DNA from: an uncultured Eubacteriales bacterium
Lineage (GTDB): Bacteria; Bacillota; Clostridia; Christensenellales; Aristaeellaceae
Assembly (NCBI GenBank): GCA_902764915.1
Contig: CACWXY010000018.1
Span: forward strand, 1-59,784
DNA: 59,784 nucleotides
Direction: 5' to 3'
Below, piece after piece: positions 34,475-44,434 of this stretch (the stretch's first letter is position 1; every line of letters starts with the position of its first letter). The position numbers were made by a program, and so were the translations under genes. Under the pieces are notes generated by a model that saw only the letters and a program-made list of their open reading frames with translations, searched no databases and was not told the DNA's origin.

Positions 34475-36502
34475 TCAGGCTTCCGGAGCGGCTTCTTCCG
34501 CTGCTTCCACAGGTGCTTCCTCTGCATCAATGGATGCCACAGGCTGTTCGTCGTCCAGCTCCAGGCTTTCCTCATCCGCTTCGATTGCTTCATCGTCCAT
34601 TGCCTGGCGAATGCTCAGGGAGATACGCTTGTTCTCCACATCCACGCTCAGGACCTTCACGCGGCGGATATCGCCCACCTGCACGGCATCTTCCACCTTG
34701 GCAATCTTGGTGGGAGCGCACTGGGAGATATGAACCAGGCCATCCAGTCCGGGCTCCAGCTCCACAAAGGCACCAAAGGCGACAATACGGACAACCTTGC
34801 CTTCAACGATAGCGCCAACCGGATACTTCTGATCGGCATTATCCCAGGGGCGCGGCTGCAGCTGCTTGTAACCCAGCTGGATGCGCTCGCGTTCACGGTC
34901 AAGGCCCAGGATCTTGACGTCAATCTCCTGATTGGGCTTGACAACCTCGCTGGGATGATGCACACGGCCCCAGCTCAGATCAGTGATATGAATCAGGCCG
35001 TCCACACCGCCCAGGTCCACAAACGCGCCGAATTCAGTCAGACGGCGCACGACGCCATGGATGACCATGCCTTCTTCCAGACGGTCCCAGGCTTCCTTCT
35101 TGCGGGCTTCGCTTTCCTCAATGATGACGGCCTTGCGGCTGGCCACCACGCGGCGCTTCTGCTTGTCGATCTCAATGATCTTCAGGCGGACATCCTTGCC
35201 CACGAACTCGCCCAGCTTTTCAATGTAGCGGGGTGCTACCTGAGAAGCGGGAACGAAAGCGCGCACGCCGTCCACGTTGCAGATCAGGCCGCCCTTGACG
35301 GCTTCCTTGCATACGCCTTCAACATACTCGCCGGCCTCATACTTGGCCATGAGTGCATCCCAAGCCTTGCGGTTGACAATATTGCGCTGGGACAGCACCA
35401 CATTGCCCTCGCCGTCATTGACCTTGACGACTTCGACCTCAATCTCATCGTCCAGCTTTACATCCTGCTGAGCCAGATCGGCCCGCTTGATGATGCCGTC
35501 GGACTTATAGCCGATGTTGACGCTCACTTCGTCGTCCGTAATCTGCACGACCTTGCCGGTCACAGTCTGGCCAGGACGAATACGTACCAGTGTGGCATCG
35601 ACTTCCGCCATGAAGTCATTCTTGGAAGCTTCCTGCGCCTCCTGCGGTTCGGTTACCTGGTTCTGAATTTCCATGTCGGTCATAATAGTGACAACCTCCT
35701 TGAGTGAGTCATCCGGTGTCGATGCACCTGCGGTGACCCCTATGCTCCGGAATCCGCTTGACAGAAAGTCATGAGGGATCTCGCTCGCACGCTCCACGAG
35801 AATCGTGTTGGGACAAAGCCTGTGACAGACCTCATACAGCTTGTGCGTGTTGGCGCTTCTCCGGCCGCCCACAACCACCATGGCATCCATCTGGGACGCC
35901 ATTTCCGTTGCCTCGGCCTGTCGCGTTGCGGTTGCGGAACAGATGGTACACTCCTCAAGCAGGTGATCAACCTTCCTGCGCAGTGTTTTCAGGACTTCCA
36001 GCCATCTTTCCATGGGAAAGGTGGTCTGAACACACGCCAGAGCGCTCTCCAGAGGGGGAAGCGCTTCCGCCTCCTCCGGACGATCCACGATGTACACATC
36101 GCCTCTGGCCCATCCTGCGGTTCCCTGAACCTCGGGATGGTCCCGTTCCCCCACCAGAATCACAGGCATGCCATTCTCTGTCTTCTCCGCTACAATCTGA
36201 TGCAGCCGATTGACAAAGGGACATGTGAGATCCATGACAGGGCTTCCCAGTTCCGTAAGCCGTTTTAGTATTTCGGGAGAAACACCGTGGCTTCGAATAA
36301 GCACCAGCCTGCCTGCCGTCTCCTCAGGGCTTGTTACAGACGGTATCCCTTTCTCGCTGAGTGCATCCACAACCTGAGGATTATGGATCAGCTCACCCAG
36401 TGTACAGGCTGATTCTCCACTTTCCGCCACTTTCCACGCTGCCTCCACAGCACGCCGTACGCCCATACAGAATCCGGCATGGGGTGCGACTTTAATCTCC
36501 AT
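34475..36502 (-). CDS. IspH (HMBPP reductase) fused to ribosomal protein S1
   Basis: A 675-residue bifunctional protein. Residues 1-280 are IspH, last enzyme of the MEP isoprenoid pathway, with three cluster Cys in AGFCMGVRR, DLTCPFVN and CTICSATATRQ. Residues about 300-630 contain four S1 RNA-binding domains (for example IRPGQTVTGKVVQITDDEVSVN and EEGMVIHGVVRRLTEFGAFVDL), corresponding to ribosomal protein S1. The C-terminal tail is acidic and Ala-rich. This fusion is known from Clostridia. The ATG at 36502 is preceded by CGGAAGGAGG. The 220-base region upstream (36503-36722) holds no gene. Confidence 0.96.
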   Translation of the reverse strand: MEIKVAPHAGFCMGVRRAVEAAWKVAESGESACTLGELIHNPQVVDALSEKGIPSVTSPEETAGRLVLIRSHGVSPEILKRLTELGSPVMDLTCPFVNRLHQIVAEKTENGMPVILVGERDHPEVQGTAGWARGDVYIVDRPEEAEALPPLESALACVQTTFPMERWLEVLKTLRRKVDHLLEECTICSATATRQAEATEMASQMDAMVVVGGRRSANTHKLYEVCHRLCPNTILVERASEIPHDFLSSGFRSIGVTAGASTPDDSLKEVVTIMTDMEIQNQVTEPQEAQEASKNDFMAEVDATLVRIRPGQTVTGKVVQITDDEVSVNIGYKSDGIIKRADLAQQDVKLDDEIEVEVVKVNDGEGNVVLSQRNIVNRKAWDALMAKYEAGEYVEGVCKEAVKGGLICNVDGVRAFVPASQVAPRYIEKLGEFVGKDVRLKIIEIDKQKRRVVASRKAVIIEESEARKKEAWDRLEEGMVIHGVVRRLTEFGAFVDLGGVDGLIHITDLSWGRVHHPSEVVKPNQEIDVKILGLDRERERIQLGYKQLQPRPWDNADQKYPVGAIVEGKVVRIVAFGAFVELEPGLDGLVHISQCAPTKIAKVEDAVQVGDIRRVKVLSVDVENKRISLSIRQAMDDEAIEADEESLELDDEQPVASIDAEEAPVEAAEEAAPEA

Positions 36503-36722
36503 GACATCCTCCTTCCGCAGATTCCTTCTTTATACCTTTCGACATCTGCCTGCCAATTCCTTCCTGAATAGATATTTTTTTAGAATGGATCGTATGTGAA
36601 ATATGGAAAAAAACCGGCTTCATTTGACAAGAACGCCCTCCTGGCAGCGTTATTCTGCTACAGAAAAGCGCCTTCCGATGTAACAATTTTATGACGCAGG
36701 TAACGTGGAAGTTGTCTGTGCA

Positions 36723-37370
36723 CTAGGAATGTCCGTCTGCCACTTCCTGTATCATCTCCTGATACGCTTCTTTTATTCTCTTCATCAGCGTCTCGCAGCT
36801 TTCCCGGTTCACGCCCTGTGCAATCAGGTCATCCGTTTTCAGTACCTGCCCGATACAGACACGGTTTTTCCTGAAAAGCCGATACTTGCTGTGTATATAT
36901 ATCGGAAGCACAGGCACCTTGGCGCGCAGCGCGATAAGTGCAATACCATTCTCCGGCTGTTCCATAACACCTTTATGGTGCCTGGTTCCCTCCGGAAAAA
37001 TACCCAGTATCTCCCCTTCTTTCAGTGCACGGTTACAGGCGCGCATGGCTTCCATGTCCGTATTATGCCGATCAATGGGAATCATATGCATATGGCGGAA
37101 AAGTGCCCGGAGCAGGGCATTTTTCGTCAGTTCCTTTTTTCCAAGGAATGTGACCTCCTGGTCCCGGATCAGGTAACCCGCCAGGAAGGGATCCATATTG
37201 GACCAGTGATTGGATACCAGGATAAAGGGGGCTTCCACATGAATCCGCTCCGGATGCAGATACTCCACAGGACCGATCGTGTGAAAAAGAATCTGGGCTA
37301 TCCACCTTGCGCCTGTGTAGAAAAAAGTCCGTCGCTCTTTCGGACTGATCTTCTTCTGTTCAGACACCAT
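36723..37370 (-). CDS. plsC: 1-acylglycerol-3-phosphate acyltransferase
   Basis: A 215-residue membrane-associated PlsC making phosphatidate. The acyltransferase motifs are NHWSNMD (NHX4D, about residue 54), GILGIFPEGTRHH (about 122) and VPVLPIYIH. The region around LGKKELTKNALLRALFRHM matches the family. One N-terminal amphipathic or membrane segment is visible. I place the start at the ATG at 37370, since GAGGAGGGA lies just upstream and inside the end of cmk, with an 11-base overlap. The cmk-plsC order is common in Clostridia, often with ispH-rpsA next to it, as here. Confidence 0.92.
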   Translation of the reverse strand: MVSEQKKISPKERRTFFYTGARWIAQILFHTIGPVEYLHPERIHVEAPFILVSNHWSNMDPFLAGYLIRDQEVTFLGKKELTKNALLRALFRHMHMIPIDRHNTDMEAMRACNRALKEGEILGIFPEGTRHHKGVMEQPENGIALIALRAKVPVLPIYIHSKYRLFRKNRVCIGQVLKTDDLIAQGVNRESCETLMKRIKEAYQEMIQEVADGHS

Positions 37371-38034
37371 ATTCCCTCCTCGCCATGCGGACGATTTCGT
37401 CCACTGATTCCTCAAATGTCATATGGCTTGTATCGACAACTATGGCACCGTCAGCGATCATCAAGGGATCTGTTTCCCGGTGCATATCCTGATAGTCCCG
37501 TTTGCGCAGGTCCTCCAGCACTTCCTCAAAGACCGGGGTTTCTCCTTTTTCCTGCATCTGCAGAAAGCGTCTCTGTGCCCTGACTTCGTCCGAGGCGGTA
37601 AGATAGATTTTCAGTGTTGCATCCGGAAGGACACGGGTACCTATATCACGGCCATCCACCAGCATATCATGCTCCGCCGCCAGTGCCTGCTGCTTGGCAA
37701 CCATGGCGCGGCGCACCCCCGGATAGGTCGCAATGCGTGAGGCTGCACGACTTACCGCTTCCGTCCGAATGCGCCCTGTCACATCCTCTTCTTCCACATA
37801 GGTATGCTGTCCGTCCTTTTCATGGGAAACGCGGATCGCAACCTGCGCAGCCGCCGCTTCCGCCGCTTTCCGGTCGTCAGGGTCCACACCCTGATCCAGA
37901 AGATACACACCCAGTGCGCGATACATGGCGCCGGTATCCAGATGCAGAATACCCAGCTTTTCCGCTACTGCGTCCGCTACTGTAGATTTGCCGGCTCCTA
38001 CAGGGCCGTCCAGTGCAATATTGATACGCTTCAT
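37360..38034 (-). CDS. cmk: Cytidylate kinase
   Basis: A 224-residue CMP/dCMP kinase. P-loop ALDGPVGAGKSTVADAVA at about residues 7-24, HLDTGAMYRALGVYL, VTGRIRTEAVSRAASRIATYPGVRRAMVAKQQ, DGRDIGTRVLPDATLKIYLTAS, and the lid RRFLQMQEKG. The ATG at 38034 (MKRINIAL) is the family-like start; AGGGAGG lies ten bases upstream. The cmk-plsC-ispH/rpsA run is a conserved Firmicutes block. Confidence 0.96.
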   Translation of the reverse strand: MKRINIALDGPVGAGKSTVADAVAEKLGILHLDTGAMYRALGVYLLDQGVDPDDRKAAEAAAAQVAIRVSHEKDGQHTYVEEEDVTGRIRTEAVSRAASRIATYPGVRRAMVAKQQALAAEHDMLVDGRDIGTRVLPDATLKIYLTASDEVRAQRRFLQMQEKGETPVFEEVLEDLRKRDYQDMHRETDPLMIADGAIVVDTSHMTFEESVDEIVRMARREYGV

Positions 38035-38265
38035 GGCGATATTTCCTCCCTGCCTTTGACTGTGCACAGGTATTTTATCATATTTATGATGCTTCGCTAA
38101 GCCTTTCCGTTCCGTTCAGGCATTCTCTTTTCAGATGGCGTATCCGTGTCCGATATGATGCGCTGTGGCGCATGCCCGTCGCCCGCGATCATGGGAAAAG
38201 AACCTCCATGTTCGGAAAGCGAGCAGAAAAGATCATTGCCAGCTTGTCACATGGGGCATTCTCCG

Positions 38266-38294
38266 TTGACGAATCTTCAGGCGCATCATACAAT
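38266..38294 (+). promoter_or_regulatory. Promoter of the abrB-thioesterase pair
   Basis: TTGACG (38266-38271) and TACAAT (38289-38294) with a 17-base spacer, 36 bases before the AbrB-family start codon. The rest of the 290-base gap to cmk has nothing else that I can support. Confidence 0.75.
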
Positions 38295-38330
38295 GCATAG
38301 GAATCTGAAAGGAAAGGTGCGAACCTTGCC

Positions 38331-38594
38331 ATGCTGAAATCGACGGGGGTGGTACGCCCCATCGACCATCTGGGACGGATCGTATTGCCCGCAGAACTGC
38401 GGCGCCAGCTGCATCTTCACGACGGGACGCCCATGGAATTTCTGGTGGATCGTGACCAGGTAATCCTCCGAAAATATCAACCCGGCTGCGTTTTCTGTGC
38501 TTCCGAGAAGGATCTGGTCGTCTATTGTGGAAAACCCGTATGTGCCAAATGCCGCGTGGAACTGCAGCGCGGACTGGAAGTGAATCCGGAATAG
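38331..38594 (+). CDS. AbrB/SpoVT-type regulator with Zn-binding tail
   Basis: An 87-residue transition-state-type regulator. The swapped-hairpin DNA-binding domain occupies residues 1-50 (STGVVRPIDHLGRIVLPAELRRQL, then VDRDQVILRKY). The tail has CVFCASEKDLVVYCGKPVCAKC, a four-or-five-Cys array that looks like a small zinc ribbon, a feature of clostridial AbrB proteins. It forms dimers or tetramers in relatives. The gene lies 15 bases before the thioesterase gene and shares its promoter. The target genes are not visible here. Confidence 0.9.
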   Translation: MLKSTGVVRPIDHLGRIVLPAELRRQLHLHDGTPMEFLVDRDQVILRKYQPGCVFCASEKDLVVYCGKPVCAKCRVELQRGLEVNPE

Positions 38595-38609
38595 CAAGGA
38601 GACAAACCC

Positions 38610-39350
38610 ATGGATCATAAACGCCATATTGATACATTTACCCTCACGACCGCAGAAACAGACTTCATGAACACATGGCGTCCATCCTCAATTCTGGAGC
38701 ACTGTCAGGAATGCGCCTCCAGTCACTGTGAACCGATGGGCCTTGGTCGAAATGCCTTGCTCAGCAAAGGCATGGTGTGGGTTGCCACCGCTATTGAAGC
38801 ACGCTTTACACGTCTTCCCCATCTGGCAGAATCCATCTCTCTGGAAACCTTTCTTCGTCCCATGCGCCACGGTCTGTTTCCCCGCTTTTTTGTGGTGCGG
38901 GAAAACACTTCCGGCGAAACGCTGGGAACGCTTTCCAGCCTCTGGGCACTGATGGATCTGGATACAAGAAAGATGCTGCCCGGAACAGAAGAGGCCAGGC
39001 TGATGCCGGATAACAGCGACATTCCAGCACCCGCCGCACTTCCGTCTCTGCCGCGGCGTCTGTCCGTATCAGCCCAGCGGAGCTCCTATCAGGCAGTCTA
39101 TACGGACCTTGACAATAACCATCATGTCAATAACGCCCGCTATCTGGATCTGTGCTGCAATGCTCTGGGAATTGCATGTCTCCGTACATCGTACGTTGAC
39201 TCCTTTCTCGTCCGTTATCTCCACGAAATCCGCCCGGATGACCAGATTGAGACATGTCTGCAAACAGAAAACAATACTTTCTTCTATACTGGAAAAAAAG
39301 AGGATATCCCCTGCTTTGAGATTTCCGGAACGCTCTGCCCAAGAGACTGA
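38610..39350 (+). CDS. Acyl-ACP thioesterase (FatA/FatB-like)
   Basis: A 246-residue double hotdog-fold thioesterase that releases free fatty acids from acyl carrier protein. The first hotdog domain covers about residues 5-135 (FTLTTAETDFMNTWRPSSILEHCQE...LSKGMVWVATAIEARF), the second 150-246. The catalytic motif of the FatA/FatB family is seen as YTDLDNNHHVNNARYLD (Asp, Asn, His). Clostridial members act on medium-chain acyl groups; the chain length is not readable. ATG is preceded by AGCAAGGAGACAAACCC. It is cotranscribed with the AbrB-type regulator, which may control it. Confidence 0.92.
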   Translation: MDHKRHIDTFTLTTAETDFMNTWRPSSILEHCQECASSHCEPMGLGRNALLSKGMVWVATAIEARFTRLPHLAESISLETFLRPMRHGLFPRFFVVRENTSGETLGTLSSLWALMDLDTRKMLPGTEEARLMPDNSDIPAPAALPSLPRRLSVSAQRSSYQAVYTDLDNNHHVNNARYLDLCCNALGIACLRTSYVDSFLVRYLHEIRPDDQIETCLQTENNTFFYTGKKEDIPCFEISGTLCPRD

Positions 39351-39390
39351 CAGGAAAAGGATTCCGGAATTCATCCATGTGTTACGTTCC

Positions 39391-39418
39391 GCCGGTAACT
39401 TTTTTCACCGGCTTTTTT
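39391..39418 (+). terminator. Terminator after the thioesterase gene
   Basis: GCCGGT (39391-39396) pairs with ACCGGC (39407-39412), then TTTTTT. It lies between convergent thioesterase and mutY genes. Confidence 0.65.
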
Positions 39419-39429
39419 GCATGCTCCTA

Positions 39430-40512
39430 TTATTCTTTCCTGTCCGCATTCCCTGAAAGCCAGATTTCCATCTGTTCCAGCGCACCTCGCATGGCGGAAG
39501 GTATCGGCTGTCCATGAATGGCTTCAAGGGGAATCATCTGAAGCCCCTCCATAGTCCCGGAAAAGGATGACACCCCATACACTGTCATCTTCCAGATTCG
39601 ATGCGTAAAAACATGGCGGTAACTGCCCAGTTCCGTAACTTTTCCTGTTACCTGAATCCCTTTTTCCATAAGTGCGGATGTAACGCATATCTCGCCTTTC
39701 ACATTTTCCAGCAAAGGGAACACCCACAGATCTTTCAGGAGCTGTTCCTGCCGTTTCACCATACCGATATCATTCTCGCTTCCAAGAAGCAAAGCCAGTG
39801 CATAGGATATTTCCTTTGGCGGAGTTTTCTTTCTATGACGGGGAATTGTGTCCTGCGTCCCCCGCTGATGGGCCGCACAGATTTTCCGAAGCGGACATGT
39901 ATCACAGAGAGGAACCCCCGCCCGACAGGGACCATTGCCCAGATCCATAACCGCCTGATTCAGATCGCCCGGCCGCGGACCGAGCGCACATGCATTCCCC
40001 CATTCCGTAAGCGTTCGCCTCGTATCCGCTTGTTCCACGGCTCTCTCTTCTCCCAGAATCCGCGCATACACCCGGAAGGCATTTCCGTCCATAGCCGCAA
40101 CAGGTTCCTGAAATGCAATAGAAGCAATCGCGGCTGCCGTATACTCTCCAATGCCACGAATCTGGAGAAGCGCGTCCCGTGTGCGGGGAAACTGTCCCTG
40201 CATGGCATGCATAAGCTGCTGTGCCCCTTCATGCAGAAGGACTGCTCTTCGATAATACCCCATGCCCTCCCATGCCTTGAGAACCTGTTCCCGAGTAGCC
40301 GCTGCAAGCGCTGCCGCATCGGGAAATACTTCCAGAAAGCGTGTATAGTATCGTTTCACGGTTTCCACCCGGGTCTGCTGAAGCATGGTCTCCGATACCC
40401 AGATCTGGTAGGGATCCCGGGTACCTCTCCAAGGCAGTTCCCTCCGATTCTCATCATACCATGAAAGCAGTGCCTCACGGACCATTCTGGCATCGGGCTC
40501 TGTTCTGTTCAT
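39430..40512 (-). CDS. mutY: A/G-specific adenine glycosylase
   Basis: A 360-residue MutY, which removes adenine mispaired with 8-oxoguanine. The helix-hairpin-helix is LLQIRGIGEYTAAAIASIAF, the catalytic Asp lies in AAMDGNAFRVYARI, and the catalytic Glu lies in SETMLQQTRVETV. A 4Fe-4S cluster is bound by four Cys in CRAGVPLCDTCPLRKIC (C-X6-C-X2-C-X5-C). The C-terminal MutT-like domain (about 225-350) recognises 8-oxoG. Slightly unusual is Phe in place of Val or Ile in the DGN motif that follows. The ATG at 40512 lies near AAGGGATGTGAGGCA. Monocistronic. Confidence 0.96.
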   Translation of the reverse strand: MNRTEPDARMVREALLSWYDENRRELPWRGTRDPYQIWVSETMLQQTRVETVKRYYTRFLEVFPDAAALAAATREQVLKAWEGMGYYRRAVLLHEGAQQLMHAMQGQFPRTRDALLQIRGIGEYTAAAIASIAFQEPVAAMDGNAFRVYARILGEERAVEQADTRRTLTEWGNACALGPRPGDLNQAVMDLGNGPCRAGVPLCDTCPLRKICAAHQRGTQDTIPRHRKKTPPKEISYALALLLGSENDIGMVKRQEQLLKDLWVFPLLENVKGEICVTSALMEKGIQVTGKVTELGSYRHVFTHRIWKMTVYGVSSFSGTMEGLQMIPLEAIHGQPIPSAMRGALEQMEIWLSGNADRKE

Positions 40513-40673
40513 TGCCTCACATCCCTTCTGTAATGGCCGATTGTAGCATATCTCTTTTCCGTACTCAAAGCAGAATTATTTCAAATTCAGAAGCATTTCA
40601 AAGAATTCCGCTTATATTTGCAGATTTATATGCATTTTTCATGATTTGGCAGAAAAATTTACAATCATGATAT

Positions 40674-40743
40674 TTGCATATCTCCCCCAAATGTCGTATA
40701 TTATGCGCTGTACCGATTAGCACTCGACAGAGTTGAGTGCTAA
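40674..40743 (+). promoter_or_regulatory. groESL promoter with CIRCE operator
   Basis: TTGCAT (40674-40679) and TATATT (40697-40702) with 17-base spacing, followed by a perfect CIRCE element: TTAGCACTC (40717-40725), 9-base spacer, GAGTGCTAA (40735-40743). CIRCE is the binding site of HrcA, so heat-shock control by HrcA is expected. The operator lies right after the transcription start. Confidence 0.95.
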
Positions 40744-40768
40744 CAAGTCAAGACAGGAGGATGGAATT

Positions 40769-41053
40769 ATGACCGTGAAGCCTTTGGGTGACCGCGTTGT
40801 CATCAAAAATGTTGAAGCAGAAGAAACCACCAAAAGTGGCCTGATTCTGACAAGTGCTGCCAAGGAAAAGCCCCAGATGGCAGAAGTCCTGGCCGTTGGT
40901 CCCGGTGGAATGGTGGATGGCAAGGAAGTCGCCATGCAGGTAAAGGTAGGTCAGAAAGTGATCTATTCCAAGTATGCTGGCACCGAAGTCAAAATTGACG
41001 GGGAAGAGCTGATCATTGTCCGTCAGTCCGATATTCTCGCCGTTGTCGAGTAA
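40769..41053 (+). CDS. groES: GroES co-chaperonin
   Basis: A 94-residue co-chaperonin capping the GroEL ring. [25 protein letters not shown] at the start, the mobile loop with ETTKSG, and the C-terminal [20 protein letters not shown] are typical. The ATG at 40769 is preceded by ACAGGAGGATGGAATT. It is 26 bases before groEL in one operon under CIRCE. Confidence 0.98.
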   Translation: MTVKPLGDRVVIKNVEAEETTKSGLILTSAAKEKPQMAEVLAVGPGGMVDGKEVAMQVKVGQKVIYSKYAGTEVKIDGEELIIVRQSDILAVVE

Positions 41054-41058
41054 GATAG

Positions 41059-42726
<1,668 letters not shown>

Positions 42727-42745
42727 TCGCCATTCAAAACCGCAA

Positions 42746-42777
42746 GGCAGTAAGCAATTCGCTTACTGCCTTTTTTT
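42746..42777 (+). terminator. Terminator of groESL
   Basis: GGCAGTAAGC (42746-42755) pairs perfectly with GCTTACTGCC (42761-42770) around AATTC, followed by seven T. The 190 bases beyond it up to 42970 hold no clear gene. Confidence 0.9.
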
Positions 42778-42970
42778 GTGTCCGCAAGAATTCAATATTC
42801 CTGTCCCCTCTTCTGTGCAGCAGAACATCACTTAACATGGCCCCGGACATACAGGTGTCCAGCAGACAAGTGTATGTTCACCTGTTCCATCCGATTCTGT
42901 GCAGCGCAAAGGCTATCCTTCTTTTTTCAGTCCTCGTCTATTCCTTATACTCCAATCTCACCTATCGATT

Positions 42971-44056
42971 TCACTCATCACAGAGCATGCGATGCACAAT
43001 CTGATGTATCCATGCATCCTTTTCTTCTTCTGTGAGTTTCAGCATATGTAAAGTCTCATGATCCACGCTCCATACAGGCTGGCTGTTTCCAAGGACTCGA
43101 TAGGCAAAATTATCACTGACGATTCTTGCCTCAGCATACACATCATCAAAACTGTCACCTTTGCTTTCCATATATGCAACCAGCCGCCTCATTGTGGCAG
43201 ACTCTCGTCCCTTTACCATGCGGATTCTATCAATAGCACACGTATAGGCTTCCGCACGAATCTTTGGAATACCAAACATGAGAAACGCCTGCAGAATCGT
43301 TTCCAAGGCTCGCTGTGCCTTTTGGCCTCCATTGTCCTTGTCTGGCCGTATGTTTTCACTGTCTTCTGTATTTCCATCCTCTGCTCCTTCATGCATCCAG
43401 GTTTTCATCTCAGAAAATGGTATCCGGATCATAAAACCGGTTCGGCTGTTCATAAGAAAAACCCAGCGACGGACATTATTCTCCATTCCGTATTCTACAC
43501 CCTCTGCACACCATATGTATTCACCTTCTCCATCCTTCATAGAATCCTTGAACCTTCCTAACGGATCCGTATCCTCATCAATCCAGCTTGAAGGCAGCCA
43601 TGAATACAGTCTTTTCCCAATCACTATGCATAAAGTGTGCTCACTATCTGCCGGAAGCTGGGGAAGTGGTGCGGAAAGAGGTAGCGCTGGAAGCATTCCA
43701 TTTTTCCGATCCCTATAGCGTTTCTGACGGTCTGCATCCACACTTTTCTCTTCCAGTTTGTAAATGATACGCTCATAGGGAAGATAAGAATTGACATTAG
43801 ATGCGGTTGTTTGAAGAAATGTTGCAATCTCCGAGATCGTTTTTCCATCCTGATAGAGGCGCATAATCAGGATGCACATTTCAGAAGAATACGCATGCCC
43901 TGTAATCAGGATTTTTCTGGTTTTCATGGGGCTGAGATGGAAATGCTTCGCAATAGAACGTATGGAAGGGTTCTGTATATAAGCATCACAAACAGCCGCT
44001 ACTAAATGATCCTGTATGGTTTCAGCATCATATTCAGGTTTAATCTTTGCTCTCAT
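42971..44056 (-). CDS. HTH-containing protein of unknown function
   Basis: A 361-residue soluble protein. Residues about 20-75 contain two helix-turn-helix-like units: NPSIRSIAKHFHLSPMKTRKILI and DGKTISEIATFLQTTASNVNSYL, the second like a sigma-70 region 4 or phage terminase small-subunit HTH. A short basic stretch follows (DADRQKRYRDRKNG). The rest (about 130-361) is a beta-rich globular domain with many Trp and charged residues and no known catalytic motif. The ATG at 44056 follows AAGGAAAGAGAC. It stands alone between groESL and the exopolysaccharide locus. DNA-binding is likely; the role is unknown. Confidence 0.65.
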   Translation of the reverse strand: MRAKIKPEYDAETIQDHLVAAVCDAYIQNPSIRSIAKHFHLSPMKTRKILITGHAYSSEMCILIMRLYQDGKTISEIATFLQTTASNVNSYLPYERIIYKLEEKSVDADRQKRYRDRKNGMLPALPLSAPLPQLPADSEHTLCIVIGKRLYSWLPSSWIDEDTDPLGRFKDSMKDGEGEYIWCAEGVEYGMENNVRRWVFLMNSRTGFMIRIPFSEMKTWMHEGAEDGNTEDSENIRPDKDNGGQKAQRALETILQAFLMFGIPKIRAEAYTCAIDRIRMVKGRESATMRRLVAYMESKGDSFDDVYAEARIVSDNFAYRVLGNSQPVWSVDHETLHMLKLTEEEKDAWIHQIVHRMLCDE

Positions 44057-44434
44057 GTCTCTTTCCTTTATCAATCCATATCAATCAAAGCATAAGCGTT
44101 ATTCCATCAATTATCTTTCCTGTTCGTTATGAAGTTCTTCCATCGCATGAGCACTTTCAATGTCATACACCGATTTGATATTTCGGCACCATGTCATCCG
44201 TATTCCTTTGTGACATGGTGCCGACAAATCATGGATAGATCCACACAAGAGGATAGTCTCTATAGCCGCAATAGCAGAGTCGAATAAGCCATTCCCTAAG
44301 ACAATGCTCTCCCACTTCGAAGCACATTGGGAGAACGACTTGGCATCGACGTTAATTGATTGCTATTCTCATTTTGAATCGGAAGCATCAGATATGATTC
44401 AATCCATATCACAATCATTGAGTGGATCTGCAAT
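44057..44434. other. Intergenic stretch with a 13-bp inverted repeat
   Basis: In this gap CGGCACCATGTCA (44184-44196) and its exact complement (44211-44223) form a stem with a 14-base loop, without T-run. Right of it a plus-strand frame (44302-44442) reads MLSHFEAHWEND... to a stop, without ribosome-binding site, and could be a gene remnant. No real gene is supported. Confidence 0.55.

Noticed and set aside
33737..34475. TPP riboswitch upstream of thiamine pyrophosphokinase.
   Set aside because: No CUGAGA or related conserved core was found in the short upstream region.
34417..34593. Possible N-terminal extension of thiamine pyrophosphokinase.
   Set aside because: It would run through a terminator and the end of rpsA; the family start is at 34416.
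34448..35707. A 419-codon frame antisense to the S1 domains of ispH-rpsA.
   Set aside because: The S1 repeats explain the sequence, and GC-rich third positions make such shadows likely.
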